From Aliiroseovarius sp. S1123 (GTDB taxonomy: Bacteria; Pseudomonadota; Alphaproteobacteria; Rhodobacterales; Rhodobacteraceae), in the NCBI RefSeq assembly GCF_023015885.1, contig NZ_JALKBE010000004.1, positions 186,001-250,000 on the forward strand: a stretch of DNA of 64,000 bases. Reading direction: 5' to 3'. How positions within the stretch are numbered: position 1 is the first letter of the stretch; each line of letters starts with the position of its first letter. The notes beneath the pieces are model-generated. The model did not search any database. It was not told the origin of the DNA and saw nothing but the letters and a program-made list of their open reading frames with translations. Positions 17,646 through 25,872 of this stretch are shown piece after piece. A program made the position numbers and the translations under genes.

Positions 17646-19328
17646 TTAGTTTACCTGCACATCGGGTTCTTCCGTGGGCGCGGCTTTCGGTGCCGGAACC
17701 TGTGCGGGCTCGACCTCGAGCTCCATCGCGCCGTTTGCAACCCCGGCGATGCCGTTTTCCATGCTGATCCCCAGCTCTTTGCCAAGGGCCTGCATGGCAG
17801 GCATTTGCAGGGCCATTCCCAGCACCGAATCCAGCGCCTGATTCACTGGCGTGCCAGCCCCTTCGCTGCCGCCCGTGCCACCCGGCTGGCCCATACCGGT
17901 CACTTGGTGAATTTTGATCGAGTCAATCTTCTCGGCGGGTTTCACCATTTCGGCGATGATCGCCGGCATTGCTTCCAGCTGGGCGATGCGGATCTTCATG
18001 GCGATGATCTCGGCGCTCAGTTCGTTTTCCGAGTTCGCGATGGCCTTCTGACCTTCCGCTGTCGCCAGCATGTCAGCACGTTTCGCTTCGGCCCGGACGG
18101 TCAGCGCGTTGGCGTCTGCCTGTGCCTCTTCCAGCTTTGCGGCAGCTCGGTCGCTCGCTGCTTCTTTCTCGGCATGGGCCGACAGACGGATGGCCGTTGC
18201 CTGACGCTCGGCTTCCTTTTCGGCCTCGATCAGCGCGATGCGCTTCACACGCTCGGCTTCTGCCACGGCACGAGCGGTCTCGATCGCTTCGGCCGCTTTC
18301 TTGGCTTCTGCGCGGGCGTTGTCGGCAGACGCTTTGGCGCGGCTTTCCTCTTCCGACTTTTTCGCAACGATGATGGCACGTTCCTGATCGGCTACTTCCA
18401 GCTCGCGCTCTTTGGCGATCTCGGCCTCGCGGATGGCGCGTTCACGCTCGATCTCAGCAGCACGCACAGCCCGTTCGCGCTCAATGCGCGCCTCATCTTT
18501 TGCGCGATCAGACGCTTCCTGATTGCGGGCAATCTGGGCTTCCTGCTGTGCCTGAAGGGTCTGGATCTCTTCGATTTGCGCGATCTCGGCCTGCTTCTGC
18601 TCGCGTTCGATCTGATACTTGCGCTTTTCAGCTTCCATTTCAGACTGCGCGACCGACACGTCAGCTTCCGCCGCAATTTCAGCACGCAGCTTGCGCGAGG
18701 TCGCAATCACTGCCGCCAGTTTCTGCATACCCACCGCGTTGAACGCGTTGTTTTCATCCAGCGCCTCGAACGGGGTTTGATCCAGCGCGGTCAGCGAGAC
18801 GGCCTCAAGCTCCAGACCGTTTTTCAGAAGGTCCTCGGAAATCGCGTTCTGCACTTCCTGCACAAAGCTTGCGCGGTTTTCGTGCAGTTCATCCATCGTC
18901 ATCTGAGCGGCAACGGCGCGCAGGCCGTCAACCAGCTTGCCTTCGATCATCTCGCGAAGCTGTTCGACATGGAAGGTGCGGTCGCCCAAGGTCTGAGCCG
19001 CGCGCGAGATGCCGTCTTCGGTCGCATTGACCGAGACATAGAATTCGACACCAACGTCAACACGCATACGATCCTTGGTGATCAGAGATTGCTCGGCCAC
19101 GCGCGAGACCTCAAGCCGCAAGGTCTTCATGTTGACCTTCGAAATCTCATGCAGGAAGGGCACAACAATCGTCCCGCCATCCATGATGACTCTTTTGCCG
19201 CCCGAACCGGTTTTCACCAGGCTGGTTTCGCGGGTGGCGCGTTTGTAAAGCCGGGCCATGATCAGGCCGATAAAGACCAGAAGACCAACGATGACGCCAG
19301 CAATGATTGCGATGGATGAAAGATCCAT
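17646..19328 (-). CDS. Flotillin-like SPFH membrane protein (YqiK type)
   Basis: A 560-residue flotillin homologue. One N-terminal membrane helix (SIAIIAGVIVGLLVFIGLIMARLY) is followed by an SPFH domain (residues about 45-210, with GKRVIMDGGTIVVPFLHEISKVNM at its start) and a very long Ala/Glu/Arg-rich coiled coil (about 210-440). The C-terminal region contains a conserved helical segment and ends in a Pro/Ala-rich tail. Flotillins form membrane-associated oligomeric scaffolds that organise membrane fluidity. The next gene upstream encodes the matching NfeD/YqiJ-like partner, which is the standard pairing. Confidence 0.92.
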   Translation of the reverse strand: MDLSSIAIIAGVIVGLLVFIGLIMARLYKRATRETSLVKTGSGGKRVIMDGGTIVVPFLHEISKVNMKTLRLEVSRVAEQSLITKDRMRVDVGVEFYVSVNATEDGISRAAQTLGDRTFHVEQLREMIEGKLVDGLRAVAAQMTMDELHENRASFVQEVQNAISEDLLKNGLELEAVSLTALDQTPFEALDENNAFNAVGMQKLAAVIATSRKLRAEIAAEADVSVAQSEMEAEKRKYQIEREQKQAEIAQIEEIQTLQAQQEAQIARNQEASDRAKDEARIERERAVRAAEIERERAIREAEIAKERELEVADQERAIIVAKKSEEESRAKASADNARAEAKKAAEAIETARAVAEAERVKRIALIEAEKEAERQATAIRLSAHAEKEAASDRAAAKLEEAQADANALTVRAEAKRADMLATAEGQKAIANSENELSAEIIAMKIRIAQLEAMPAIIAEMVKPAEKIDSIKIHQVTGMGQPGGTGGSEGAGTPVNQALDSVLGMALQMPAMQALGKELGISMENGIAGVANGAMELEVEPAQVPAPKAAPTEEPDVQVN

Positions 19329-19377
19329 AAAGCTACTCCTTATAATGTGAATGGGTGCGTGAGGTGTGAAACGCGGA

Positions 19378-20073
19378 TCAGATCACGAAGAACTTGTCGC
19401 CGCGCTTGCGGATCAGGGTGACCTCGCTTCCTTGCGGGAAGACTTCATCATCCCGCAGGGGTTCCACACGCAGATAGTGGATGTTGCCGTGCCGATCCTT
19501 GATCTTGATCTCGGCTGGTTTTCCACGTGATGCCGTGCCTTGGGTGATGGTTCCGTTGTATCCCCCAAGATGTCGCGCCTTCAGAGCGGTCGTTTCGGTC
19601 TTCGGCATCAAAAGCGCAACCCAATTGGCAATGATCCGCGTTACCGCAAGGGCTGGGATGACTACAGCTGCAGACGCAAGAAGTGCGTGCAACTGCAGGC
19701 CAATTATGCTTGTCAGCATGGATTGCAGGATCAGCCCAAACAGGCCGAACATGGTCAGAAAAGAAACAAGCCAGATCAGGAACGGCACATCGCGCGCGCC
19801 GATCCATGTAAACACCCCACCCGAGGTTGCCGCCTCTGCGGCCTCGGCACCCTCTGGACCATCAACCACGTCGACATCGATGTCGATATCCGCATCAATC
19901 TCGGTCGACAGATCAAAGTCGAAATCTGCATCCACATCGGGCGCATCCGTTCCGACCCCAAGAATAGACCCGCCCAGCACTGCGCTGAGAAGCTCGAGCA
20001 AAAACAGACCGGTCACGACCGCAAGCGCGATCGCGAAAGGGAATGTGTTCGGGGAGGTAAGCAGTTCGTACAT
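19378..20073 (-). CDS. YqiJ/NfeD-like inner-membrane protein, flotillin partner
   Basis: A 231-residue protein starting at MYELLTSPNTF (AAAGGAAAC ribosome-binding site just upstream; the frame opens 21 bases earlier). Helix one is at residues about 10-35, an acidic Asp-rich linker with repeated DIDID runs covers about 40-75, and two or three further membrane helices follow. The C-terminal 70 residues form the OB-fold (LGGYNGTITQGTASRGKPAEIKI, then the VEPLRDDEVFPQGSEV region). This architecture is the DUF1449/NfeD-like partner of YqiK flotillins. Gene order and spacing (49 bp) suggest one transcript from a promoter near 20,090. Confidence 0.85.
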   Translation of the reverse strand: MYELLTSPNTFPFAIALAVVTGLFLLELLSAVLGGSILGVGTDAPDVDADFDFDLSTEIDADIDIDVDVVDGPEGAEAAEAATSGGVFTWIGARDVPFLIWLVSFLTMFGLFGLILQSMLTSIIGLQLHALLASAAVVIPALAVTRIIANWVALLMPKTETTALKARHLGGYNGTITQGTASRGKPAEIKIKDRHGNIHYLRVEPLRDDEVFPQGSEVTLIRKRGDKFFVI

Positions 20074-20144
20074 AAGTTTCCTTTCACGGAACATATAACT
20101 ACTATGGATAGATATTTTAAGTATTTATGTGCAAAAAAGTACAT

Positions 20145-20177
20145 TTGCCAATAGTATTGTTTACTGATATACTGATA
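20145..20177 (+). promoter_or_regulatory. Sigma70-type promoter with tandem 8-bp repeat over the -10 box
   Basis: TTGCCA (20145-20150), a 17-bp spacer, then TATACT (20168-20173): five of six matches to the -10 consensus with ideal spacing. The -10 lies inside two adjacent copies of TACTGATA (20162-20169, 20170-20177), a good position for an operator. The start codon of the HTH gene follows 35 bp further on. Confidence 0.7.
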
Positions 20178-20208
20178 AATCAACTGATCTCTAAGCCCAC
20201 AGGCCCAA

Positions 20209-20658
20209 ATGCCGGACTTTATTGAACAAAGACGTCTCGCGCGCATGATCGACCGCGCTGCCAAGCAGTTCGACGGGATAGACCCCCCGGAACGTGGCTG
20301 GATTGCGTCTGTTCGGCGGGCACTAGGGATGTCTGCGGACTATGTTGCAAAGCGTAAAGGGGTCAGCCGGAACGCGGTGTATCAAGCTGAGCGGAGCGAG
20401 AAAGATGGCGCGGTATCCTTGCGGCAGATGGAACAGTTGGCCACGGCAATGGGTGGCAAATTTGTCTATGCGATCATTCCCGACGGACGGATCGAGGACA
20501 TGAAATACAAACAGGCCGTGGCGAAGGCGAAGAAACTTCTGACCGACGAGCCAGAAGCCGCATCATGGTCCAAGGAAGATCGCGAGGACTGGGTAGACGA
20601 CAAGGCGGCCGAGCTTGTGCATGACATGCCCGCCAATTTTTGGGAGGATGCTGTTTAA
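20209..20658 (+). CDS. Mobile mystery protein A (XRE-type HTH regulator), without partner B
   Basis: A 149-residue protein. The arrangement RRLARMIDRAAKQF, then PPERGWIASVRRALGMSADYVAKRKGVSRNAVYQAERSE and LRQMEQLATAMGGKFVYAIIPDG, is the pattern of the mobile mystery protein A family (TIGR02612), an HTH family that is known to be encoded just upstream of a Fic-domain protein, mobile mystery protein B. The C terminus has the extra helical segment of this family. Here no Fic reading frame follows: the next 560 bp are non-coding. It may be an orphan antitoxin or regulator left after loss of the toxin gene. Its promoter contains tandem repeats that could be its own operator. Confidence 0.82.
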   Translation: MPDFIEQRRLARMIDRAAKQFDGIDPPERGWIASVRRALGMSADYVAKRKGVSRNAVYQAERSEKDGAVSLRQMEQLATAMGGKFVYAIIPDGRIEDMKYKQAVAKAKKLLTDEPEAASWSKEDREDWVDDKAAELVHDMPANFWEDAV

Positions 20659-21222
20659 GCGTTGATGGGGTCACATATGATCCATGCAAAATCGACTTAA
20701 AACGCCTTTGTCCGCCGTTAGGCTTTGAAACCCATGAACTGAATTCGGCCAAACACTTTCCACTCCGCAATTGCCGGATAGCCTTTCCCCTCAGATACAA
20801 GAACGACGAAGACAATGGCGCTCTATAAACACTGACAACCGCGCCTTCGTTGCACGACTCATCCCCATTTAGGAGTGCGCGAGCTGCTACATTTATCTGA
20901 ACTACGCCGGGAAGGAGTTCACGGAACTTGCACCCACAATACAAAAAGCACCCCGTGGGGTGCCGCGTGCATACTCTTTAAGAGTGTTTTGGTAGCGAGA
21001 TCCAGCAACCGCCATTGTCGAACAGAACTGCGATGTCAGATGTGGGTGAAACCGTACGGAAATCTTCAACTCAGCATAATGAGATGCTTAGATAAGTACT
21101 GTGTCGAAAACCCCTAAAGGCGGGGGCAGATATCACTGGACGTAAACAAAGGTAATGGACAGGTGTTTGGTAAGAGTTCGTGATCCAGGCCCGCATTACC
21201 TTAGAACATTGGCAGGTTAGAT
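20659..21222. other. Gene-free stretch
   Basis: No reading frame here has a convincing start, composition or recognisable motif, and I see no trace of the Fic motif HPFxxGNGR expected for mobile mystery protein B. GC is visibly lower than in flanking genes. The stretch contains one minus-strand terminator (20941-20963) and a near-palindrome ACTCTTTAAGAGT at 20973-20985. It could be the scar of a deletion. Confidence 0.6.
20941..20963 (-). terminator. Rho-independent terminator, minus strand
   Basis: On the minus strand GCACCCC-ac-GGGGTGC (20963-20948) is followed directly by TTTTTGT. It would end transcripts coming from the DUF1611-racemase-Cys4 operon, whose last gene stops at 21223, 260 bp upstream. 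Confidence 0.75.
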
Positions 21223-21417
21223 TTAGCGCCGACTAGACGTTCCTGGGGCAAATGCTACTCCGTTGCGCCAAGCTGTCGTCGACTTGCACGGATCGCAAAT
21301 GCGGTTCCCGAAGCTCTCGCTTTCAAAATACGCGTTACAGCGCAAGCACCGGCGCTTTTTGGGGACATCGTTCGCGGCTTGAATGGTCGGGTCTTCGCCT
21401 AGGTGTTTCCTTTTCAT
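21223..21417 (-). CDS. Cys4 zinc-ribbon mini-protein
   Basis: A 64-residue protein: MKRKHLGEDPTIQAANDVPK, then KRRCLRCNAYFESESFGNRICDPCKSTTAWRNG and a short tail. Two CxxC pairs spaced by 16 residues indicate a zinc ribbon. Small proteins with the pattern CLRC...F(E/D)S...GxRIC..CK...W are widespread in alphaproteobacteria; I know no function. Its ATG overlaps the stop of the racemase gene by four bases (ATGA), which supports it as a real, co-translated gene. A regulatory, RNA-binding or protein-adaptor role is possible. Confidence 0.75.
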   Translation of the reverse strand: MKRKHLGEDPTIQAANDVPKKRRCLRCNAYFESESFGNRICDPCKSTTAWRNGVAFAPGTSSRR

Positions 21418-22559
21418 TCGAAGCCTCCATCAATCGCGATCAGGGATGTGGCAGGTCGAATGCGGCGCTTCGGACCGCGTGACGATGCATCATACGCGCT
21501 GTGCATGACTTTCGAAACGTCGCGTGCGGCCATAGCGCGCATCAGTGCGCTGTAATTCGGCTGTGTGTTCACTTCATTGCCGGGTCGCAACCCGCAATCA
21601 TTGGTTTCCACGACCGTGTGATCGCTTGTCGCCCCTGCCAGCACGATCCCTTCTGGGAACTTTAGTCCGGCAATGTCGGTGTCCTGATACCCGATGGCGA
21701 GGTTTACCCGGATACTTTCGATGTGATCGGGGACCAATCGCAGAGATATGGTTTTCGGAGAGACCCGAGGTCTGCTGCAGTAGGAAGTTTTATCCTTTGC
21801 TTCAATCACTTCAGCAGTGAGCGAAAACGCATCCGTGTGCAGTCCGGGGATTGGGTTCCCCGTTGTTGGATGAATCCCCAAAAGGATCGCCTCACCCAGT
21901 CTGAGTTCATTGATGCGCCCCCTTTTGAACGATCTCAGAGCCCATGGTAAGCTCACTGAGCTTCCACCAGAAACAGTTTCCATGTACGGCCCATACGCGC
22001 TTTCGACGTCATCAGCGAGGGCCGAAAAGGCTGCCATCGTAAGATGGTCGGGCTCTTCTCGACCGAGGCAGGCAAAGTTGGTTGCAATTCCTTTCAAGGC
22101 AATACCCGGCAAATCGATAATCCGGGCCACGAGTGCGTCCAGATCATCGGGCAGAATTCCATCCCTCAGGTCCCCCATCTCGATCAGCAGAATGACGCAG
22201 TGATCCATTCTTTTCTCATGTGCGGCCGCACCCAAGGCCGCGATCGTTTCAAATTCCGAGTTGTAACTTGCGCTGCAGGTATCTGTTACCTCGCGAACTT
22301 GGCTGAGCATCGGCGGCCGTATCATCACGATGGGGGCCGTGATGCCCGCCCGCCGCATTCTTTCGACATTGCAGATCCGCGCATCGGCCAAGCCGCGCGC
22401 ACCTCCAGCAAGCATGGCCTTGGCAATCTCTGGGTGCCCGCACACCGCTTTGGTTACGCCAATCACATTGATCCCAAGCGGGTGTAGCCGCTGGACCAGT
22501 ATACGCGTGTTGTGGCGTATTTTGTTAAGCTCAACGTCGATGCGGGGCGCGAAGGTCAT
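21414..22559 (-). CDS. Fold-III PLP-dependent amino-acid racemase (alanine/ornithine racemase family)
   Basis: A 381-residue cytoplasmic enzyme. The N-terminal strand ends in the PLP lysine motif NVIGVTKAVCGHP, with Lys near residue 39. Family features follow: GLADARICNVERMRR, VILLIEMGDLRDGILPDD, ISGGSS-type phosphate-binding glycines (VSGGSSVSLPW) and RINELRLGEAILLG. This is the pattern of ornithine racemase (Orr) and YhfX-like proteins rather than of Alr. It starts with an ATGA overlap on the upstream DUF1611 gene and ends in an ATGA overlap with the Cys4 mini-protein, so the three are tightly coupled. The substrate is not readable; the partner suggests an acidic or N-acetylated amino acid. 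Confidence 0.82.
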   Translation of the reverse strand: MTFAPRIDVELNKIRHNTRILVQRLHPLGINVIGVTKAVCGHPEIAKAMLAGGARGLADARICNVERMRRAGITAPIVMIRPPMLSQVREVTDTCSASYNSEFETIAALGAAAHEKRMDHCVILLIEMGDLRDGILPDDLDALVARIIDLPGIALKGIATNFACLGREEPDHLTMAAFSALADDVESAYGPYMETVSGGSSVSLPWALRSFKRGRINELRLGEAILLGIHPTTGNPIPGLHTDAFSLTAEVIEAKDKTSYCSRPRVSPKTISLRLVPDHIESIRVNLAIGYQDTDIAGLKFPEGIVLAGATSDHTVVETNDCGLRPGNEVNTQPNYSALMRAMAARDVSKVMHSAYDASSRGPKRRIRPATSLIAIDGGFE

Positions 22560-23755
22560 AACCGTTTCGAACTACGGCTGGGCTGCAACACTGGAAAAGC
22601 ATCGCGAACCATCGAAACCAAATCATAGACGGGACGGGCAAGCGCATCGGTGACGGGAAGATCCAGTTGGTCGGAATACCTCGCTATCGCAGCATCAATC
22701 TCTTCGTCGGCCATGCCTTCATGGTTCAGCGTCACCCCGATCACCTTGGTGTCCGAGAAAGCTTCGATCAGGGCAATTTCCGACGACGGAGTCGGCATTG
22801 CCATATCGGGAAAATCGCAGCGATGCGCACGCTTCGGTGCATGCTGAAGAATGACCGCGTCAGGTTGGCTGCCGCGCAGGATGAAGGCGGACGTGCAGAA
22901 TGCTGGATGGCTAAGTGCGCCCTGCCCCTCGATCAGGATGACGTCTGGGGTTTCCGTATCAGCGGCTTCGACGATTGCACGTTCCAGTTCGCCGCAGCAA
23001 AATTGTGGTGGGATTGCATCCATTGCGATCCCATGGCGGGCGCCCTGCATCAATCCTGTCTGGCCCGTTCCAACCAGCACAGTTTTGACGCCTTTAGCGT
23101 TCAAAGCTCCGGCCAGAACGGTAGCCGTTGTGCGCTTGCCGATTGCACAATCGGTCCCCATGACGGCGATGCAGATGGCGTTGACACGCGACACCGAACC
23201 ATCAAACAGGCGCATATCCTTGGCAGGGCGCGGTTTGCGGATGTCACGGATAGAAACGTCACCTACTTTGGCAGCCTCTGTGATCTCCGGATCGTCGCTT
23301 AGGAATTCGTGCAGGCCACTGACAATATTCATGCCATAGGCAATGGCACCCAAGATGACTTCGCGATCCTTGGCAGACAGTTTGCCCGTCGACGGAGCCA
23401 TGCCGTATATCAGCGTGTCCGGAACCTCTATGCCGCTACAAACTGCCGTTTCCAGATCACAAAATAGCGGGATGTGATTGGCGGTTCCATCCAGAACAAG
23501 ACCGCTATCCTGTCCGGCCTTGTCACTGTCGATGACCGAATGAATGCGATAGGCCTGAGAATGCCGGACGAGTCCATTGGCAGTCTTACCGTCGATTTTT
23601 GCGAAGTTGCCTTCACAATACACAATTGCCGACGGCGCACGCACGACAGGCGTATCGATCACGTTAGACAAGCTTGCCGACCTATCCGCAGGCGGCCCTT
23701 GGGCAACACGGATGTTTTTAAGAGGTGTTCTCGAGTTGAGATTTGTAGAGTTCAT
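22556..23755 (-). CDS. DUF1611 P-loop protein, DgcN-like (D-glutamate N-acetyltransferase type)
   Basis: A 399-residue protein. The start MNSTNLNSRTPLKN at 23755 is chosen because AGGAAGAG lies just upstream; the frame extends 57 bases further. An N-terminal Rossmann-like domain contains IVYCEGNFAKIDGKTANGLVRH. The C-terminal domain has a P-loop-like segment AVMGTDCAIGKRTTATVLAG, then GTGQTGLMQGARHGIAMDAIPPQF and the acidic VILIEGQGALSHPAF. These are hallmarks of DUF1611. A member of this family, DgcN, has been reported as a D-glutamate N-acetyltransferase that works with DgcA, an enolase-superfamily racemase. Here the partner is a PLP racemase instead, so the pathway may differ. Confidence 0.8.
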   Translation of the reverse strand: MNSTNLNSRTPLKNIRVAQGPPADRSASLSNVIDTPVVRAPSAIVYCEGNFAKIDGKTANGLVRHSQAYRIHSVIDSDKAGQDSGLVLDGTANHIPLFCDLETAVCSGIEVPDTLIYGMAPSTGKLSAKDREVILGAIAYGMNIVSGLHEFLSDDPEITEAAKVGDVSIRDIRKPRPAKDMRLFDGSVSRVNAICIAVMGTDCAIGKRTTATVLAGALNAKGVKTVLVGTGQTGLMQGARHGIAMDAIPPQFCCGELERAIVEAADTETPDVILIEGQGALSHPAFCTSAFILRGSQPDAVILQHAPKRAHRCDFPDMAMPTPSSEIALIEAFSDTKVIGVTLNHEGMADEEIDAAIARYSDQLDLPVTDALARPVYDLVSMVRDAFPVLQPSRSSKRL

Positions 23756-23793
23756 GTTCTCTTCCTTTTTGAGCAGCCACGCAGCACCTAAGA

Positions 23794-24654
23794 CTAGCGC
23801 CTCAGGACGCAACGCCCTTCTTTGAGCCGAAAATTTCGATCGCAGGTCCAGCGATTGCCCGCGTTATCCAGATGCGCGTTTTCGGGCAGAATTATCAGGT
23901 CGCAGCCGCCAGAGACTTTCGCGTATCCGCGCGCGCACACCCACCCAGAATTGGACGATGAACCGTCGAAATAGGCGTTCGGAGTGACGATGACGGGGTC
24001 ACATTTACCTTCGTTTTCATAGAAACCGCGCTCGCAAACCCAAGGCTGCCCATAGCGTCGTGGGTTCAGATAGCCATTCTTCGGAACGTTGATCGCAACG
24101 CATTTGCCTTCGCTGGCCGCGTACCCACGTTCGCAATGCCATTCGGTTCCATAAATAGAGCGTTCGAGATAAGCATTTGGGGGAATAGCGACCTTGCGAC
24201 AGGTCTCGCCCACCTTTTCGAACCCGCGCAGACAGCGCCAGCGTTCGCCAAGGGAATCGAGGTATCCACCCTCGGGGATGACAACTTCTACGCAGTTTGT
24301 TTCGTTGGTTTCCTTGAAACCATGATGGCATTCCCAGCCCTTGCCATAGGCGTGATTGATACCATAGGCGTTTTTGGGAACGACTACGGCGACACATTGA
24401 TCGCCGTCAGGTCTGAAGGACGTATCGCATTCCCATCCGTCGCCGTACCTCTTGGCGTGGGCGTTTTCAGGTATGGATATGGCCGTGGATTGTGCGGAAG
24501 CCTGGGTCGCGAACATCAACAGAACCAAACCCAGAACAAATCTAGCAAGTCGTGGGGCGTTCGTTTGACCGGGCTTCCACGAATGCCTGGCCGGGCAATC
24601 ACCAGCCACAGCCACGCCGGGAAAGGGGGCTGCCTTACGAAGCATCAAGGTCAA
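23794..24654 (-). CDS. Secreted protein of seven Cys-pair tandem repeats
   Basis: A 286-residue protein of unknown function. After an N-terminal stretch of about 35 residues there is a signal-peptide-like segment RFVLGLVLLMFATQASAQS; the mature part consists almost entirely of seven repeats of about 31-35 residues. Each reads roughly (V/I)x(I/V)PxNAY-x5-YGxxW-x-C-x-(R/G)GF-x4-E/G-x-C. Each repeat has two cysteines about 13 residues apart, so seven disulfides are possible in an oxidising periplasm. The unit slightly recalls EGF-like modules but lacks the third disulfide. It overlaps the upstream gene by 20 bp. No function can be assigned; a binding or structural role outside the cytoplasm is plausible. 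Confidence 0.75.
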   Translation of the reverse strand: MTLMLRKAAPFPGVAVAGDCPARHSWKPGQTNAPRLARFVLGLVLLMFATQASAQSTAISIPENAHAKRYGDGWECDTSFRPDGDQCVAVVVPKNAYGINHAYGKGWECHHGFKETNETNCVEVVIPEGGYLDSLGERWRCLRGFEKVGETCRKVAIPPNAYLERSIYGTEWHCERGYAASEGKCVAINVPKNGYLNPRRYGQPWVCERGFYENEGKCDPVIVTPNAYFDGSSSNSGWVCARGYAKVSGGCDLIILPENAHLDNAGNRWTCDRNFRLKEGRCVLRR

Positions 24655-24988
24655 GTCTTTCGATGCAGGCGTCCGCCAGTTTCCGGTCGGGTGTATCGGA
24701 CCCAGGTATAGTCGCCCAGCCAGTGGCCATCATCGCGTTGCGACGTGTGAACCCTTGCGCGGCTTGAAGTCCAGTCAGTTTGGCCAGCCGTTGCGGATCG
24801 GATGCGGCCCTTTCCAGGCAGACCGGCACCATCGAGCGGGTGATCTCGTCGTTGGCGAAGGCTCTGGCCGCTTCATCTGCGGTCCCAGTGCTTATCCATC
24901 CGCCCCAGCCGAAGCCGATGATCGGAATCGTGATCGCACCGACCACGAAGCCATAAATTCCTGATTTAAGCCATTTAAAGTTATTCAT
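24635..24988 (-). CDS. Small membrane-anchored protein, function unknown
   Basis: A 117-residue protein with one N-terminal hydrophobic helix rich in glycine (SGIYGFVVGAITIPIIGFGWGGW) and a hydrophilic helical part with two cysteines (VCLERAA and DACIERL). The sequence type (ATGWATIPG near the C terminus) recurs in hypothetical proteins of alphaproteobacteria; I know of no described function. Its ATG overlaps the preceding stop (ATGA), and its 3' end overlaps the repeat-protein gene by 20 bp. The tail is probably periplasmic. Confidence 0.7.
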   Translation of the reverse strand: MNNFKWLKSGIYGFVVGAITIPIIGFGWGGWISTGTADEAARAFANDEITRSMVPVCLERAASDPQRLAKLTGLQAAQGFTRRNAMMATGWATIPGSDTPDRKLADACIERLDLDAS

Positions 24989-25287
24989 AATTCATCCTCC
25001 GGCGGAGAAAGCGCCGCCACGCTGTCATGAATTCGTTCTGAAAGGGCGCGATCCTCGACAAGGGCCCGATCAAGGTCCTCTTGGCGTATTGGAAAGAACT
25101 TCGTGAGACCCGGGCTTTCCTTCACAAGGAAGGTCGCGGTTCTTCGATATGCTTCAAAGCTTAGGCTCTGGATAAGTTCATCTTCAGCGATGACCGGATA
25201 TTGTCCTGCAGGCAATGCGCCGGGACAACCGGCCAGTTCGAAAGGATGAGCAAACGCCACCACAGTGGTCGTCGTGCGCGAGTTCAT
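24985..25287 (-). CDS. Hypothetical 100-residue protein
   Basis: The start MNSRTTTTVVAFAHPFEL at 25287 is chosen because GGGAAAGG lies just upstream; a TTG five codons earlier is less likely. Sequence features include a short strand-like N terminus, GALPAGQYPVIAEDELIQ and a helical C terminus ending PPEDEL. The pattern 'AF-HPF-L-G---LPAG-Y-V--DEE-I' recurs in small alphaproteobacterial proteins, and here it is coupled to the next gene by an ATGA overlap. No catalytic motif is seen. Confidence 0.65.
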   Translation of the reverse strand: MNSRTTTTVVAFAHPFELAGCPGALPAGQYPVIAEDELIQSLSFEAYRRTATFLVKESPGLTKFFPIRQEDLDRALVEDRALSERIHDSVAALSPPEDEL

Positions 25288-25302
25288 CGGCACCTTTCCC
25301 AA

Positions 25303-25821
25303 AAATCACGGCGATTTTGCCGGGACGTCTGAATTTTCTTGATGGAACACGGCGATTTCAAGTGCAGGTCGCTTGCCCGCTCGATCAGAAATCGCTTTCA
25401 TGTATTGTTAATATATGGGGAGGCTTTGAGATAATTCAACCAGCCGTGGCTGTAATCAGGGGGAGGGAGTGGCAACTCGTTAAAGTCCTGTGTTCAGCTT
25501 TCAGAGAAACAGCGGTCTCATTTTGCGCGCCCGCGACACGGAACCGGACAGTCAAACGCATCTCGAATCGCAATCATTAGTGTAACGAGCAGCGAACAAC
25601 TCTTCCCGCCTCTGCACACAAACACCAGGCCCGTTTTTTGGAGCTGAGAGCCGCCACAAGCAGCAGAATCTGTGAAAAACGGGCTTACGCATGTACGGCG
25701 AGCAATAGGTATCGAGTAGAGTTTGTGCCTTCTCAGGTGTTCAACTCGAAATGCCTTAGCTGACACACCCCGCTTTCCTGTCACTTGCGTCCACAGCGCT
25801 TCCACAAACAGATGCCCAAAC
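25303..25821. other. Gene-free stretch left of the prophage
   Basis: No reading frame here looks protein-like; a 101-codon minus-strand frame (25518-25823) has the erratic Cys/Arg-rich composition of a chance frame. A 10-bp inverted repeat GCCCGTTTTT / AAAAACGGGC lies at 25629-25638 and 25675-25684. An AT-rich patch (TTGTTAATATATGGGGAGG near 25406) could hold a promoter. Nothing else is recognisable. Confidence 0.55.
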
Positions 25822-25844
25822 AAAAAGGCCGCCCAAGGGCGACC
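25822..25844 (-). terminator. Terminator of the tRNA(fMet) gene
   Basis: On the minus strand GGTCGCCC-tt-GGGCGGCC (25844-25827) is followed by TTTTTG. It lies 29 bp beyond the CCA end of the tRNA fragment, so it is the original tRNA terminator and marks the sequence to the left as chromosome. Confidence 0.8.
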
Positions 25845-25872
25845 TTTAAGTATCTGATTACTAATCAGCTTT

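Noticed and set aside
17805-19319. 504-codon plus-strand frame opposite the flotillin gene
   Set aside because: It mirrors the Ala/Glu-rich coiled-coil codons of flotillin and gives Phe/Leu/Arg-rich nonsense; no motif or start signal.
20973-20985. tRNA or terminator on the plus strand
   Set aside because: The near-palindrome is too short and the following TTTT run too weak; no cloverleaf could be drawn.
23794-24654. CRISPR array
   Set aside because: The periodic sequence is a diverged protein repeat in an open frame without constant DNA repeats or spacers; no cas genes are in the window.
25518-25823. 101-codon minus-strand frame left of the tRNA fragment
   Set aside because: Erratic Cys/Arg-rich sequence, no ribosome-binding site, no neighbour coupling, and it runs into the tRNA terminator.
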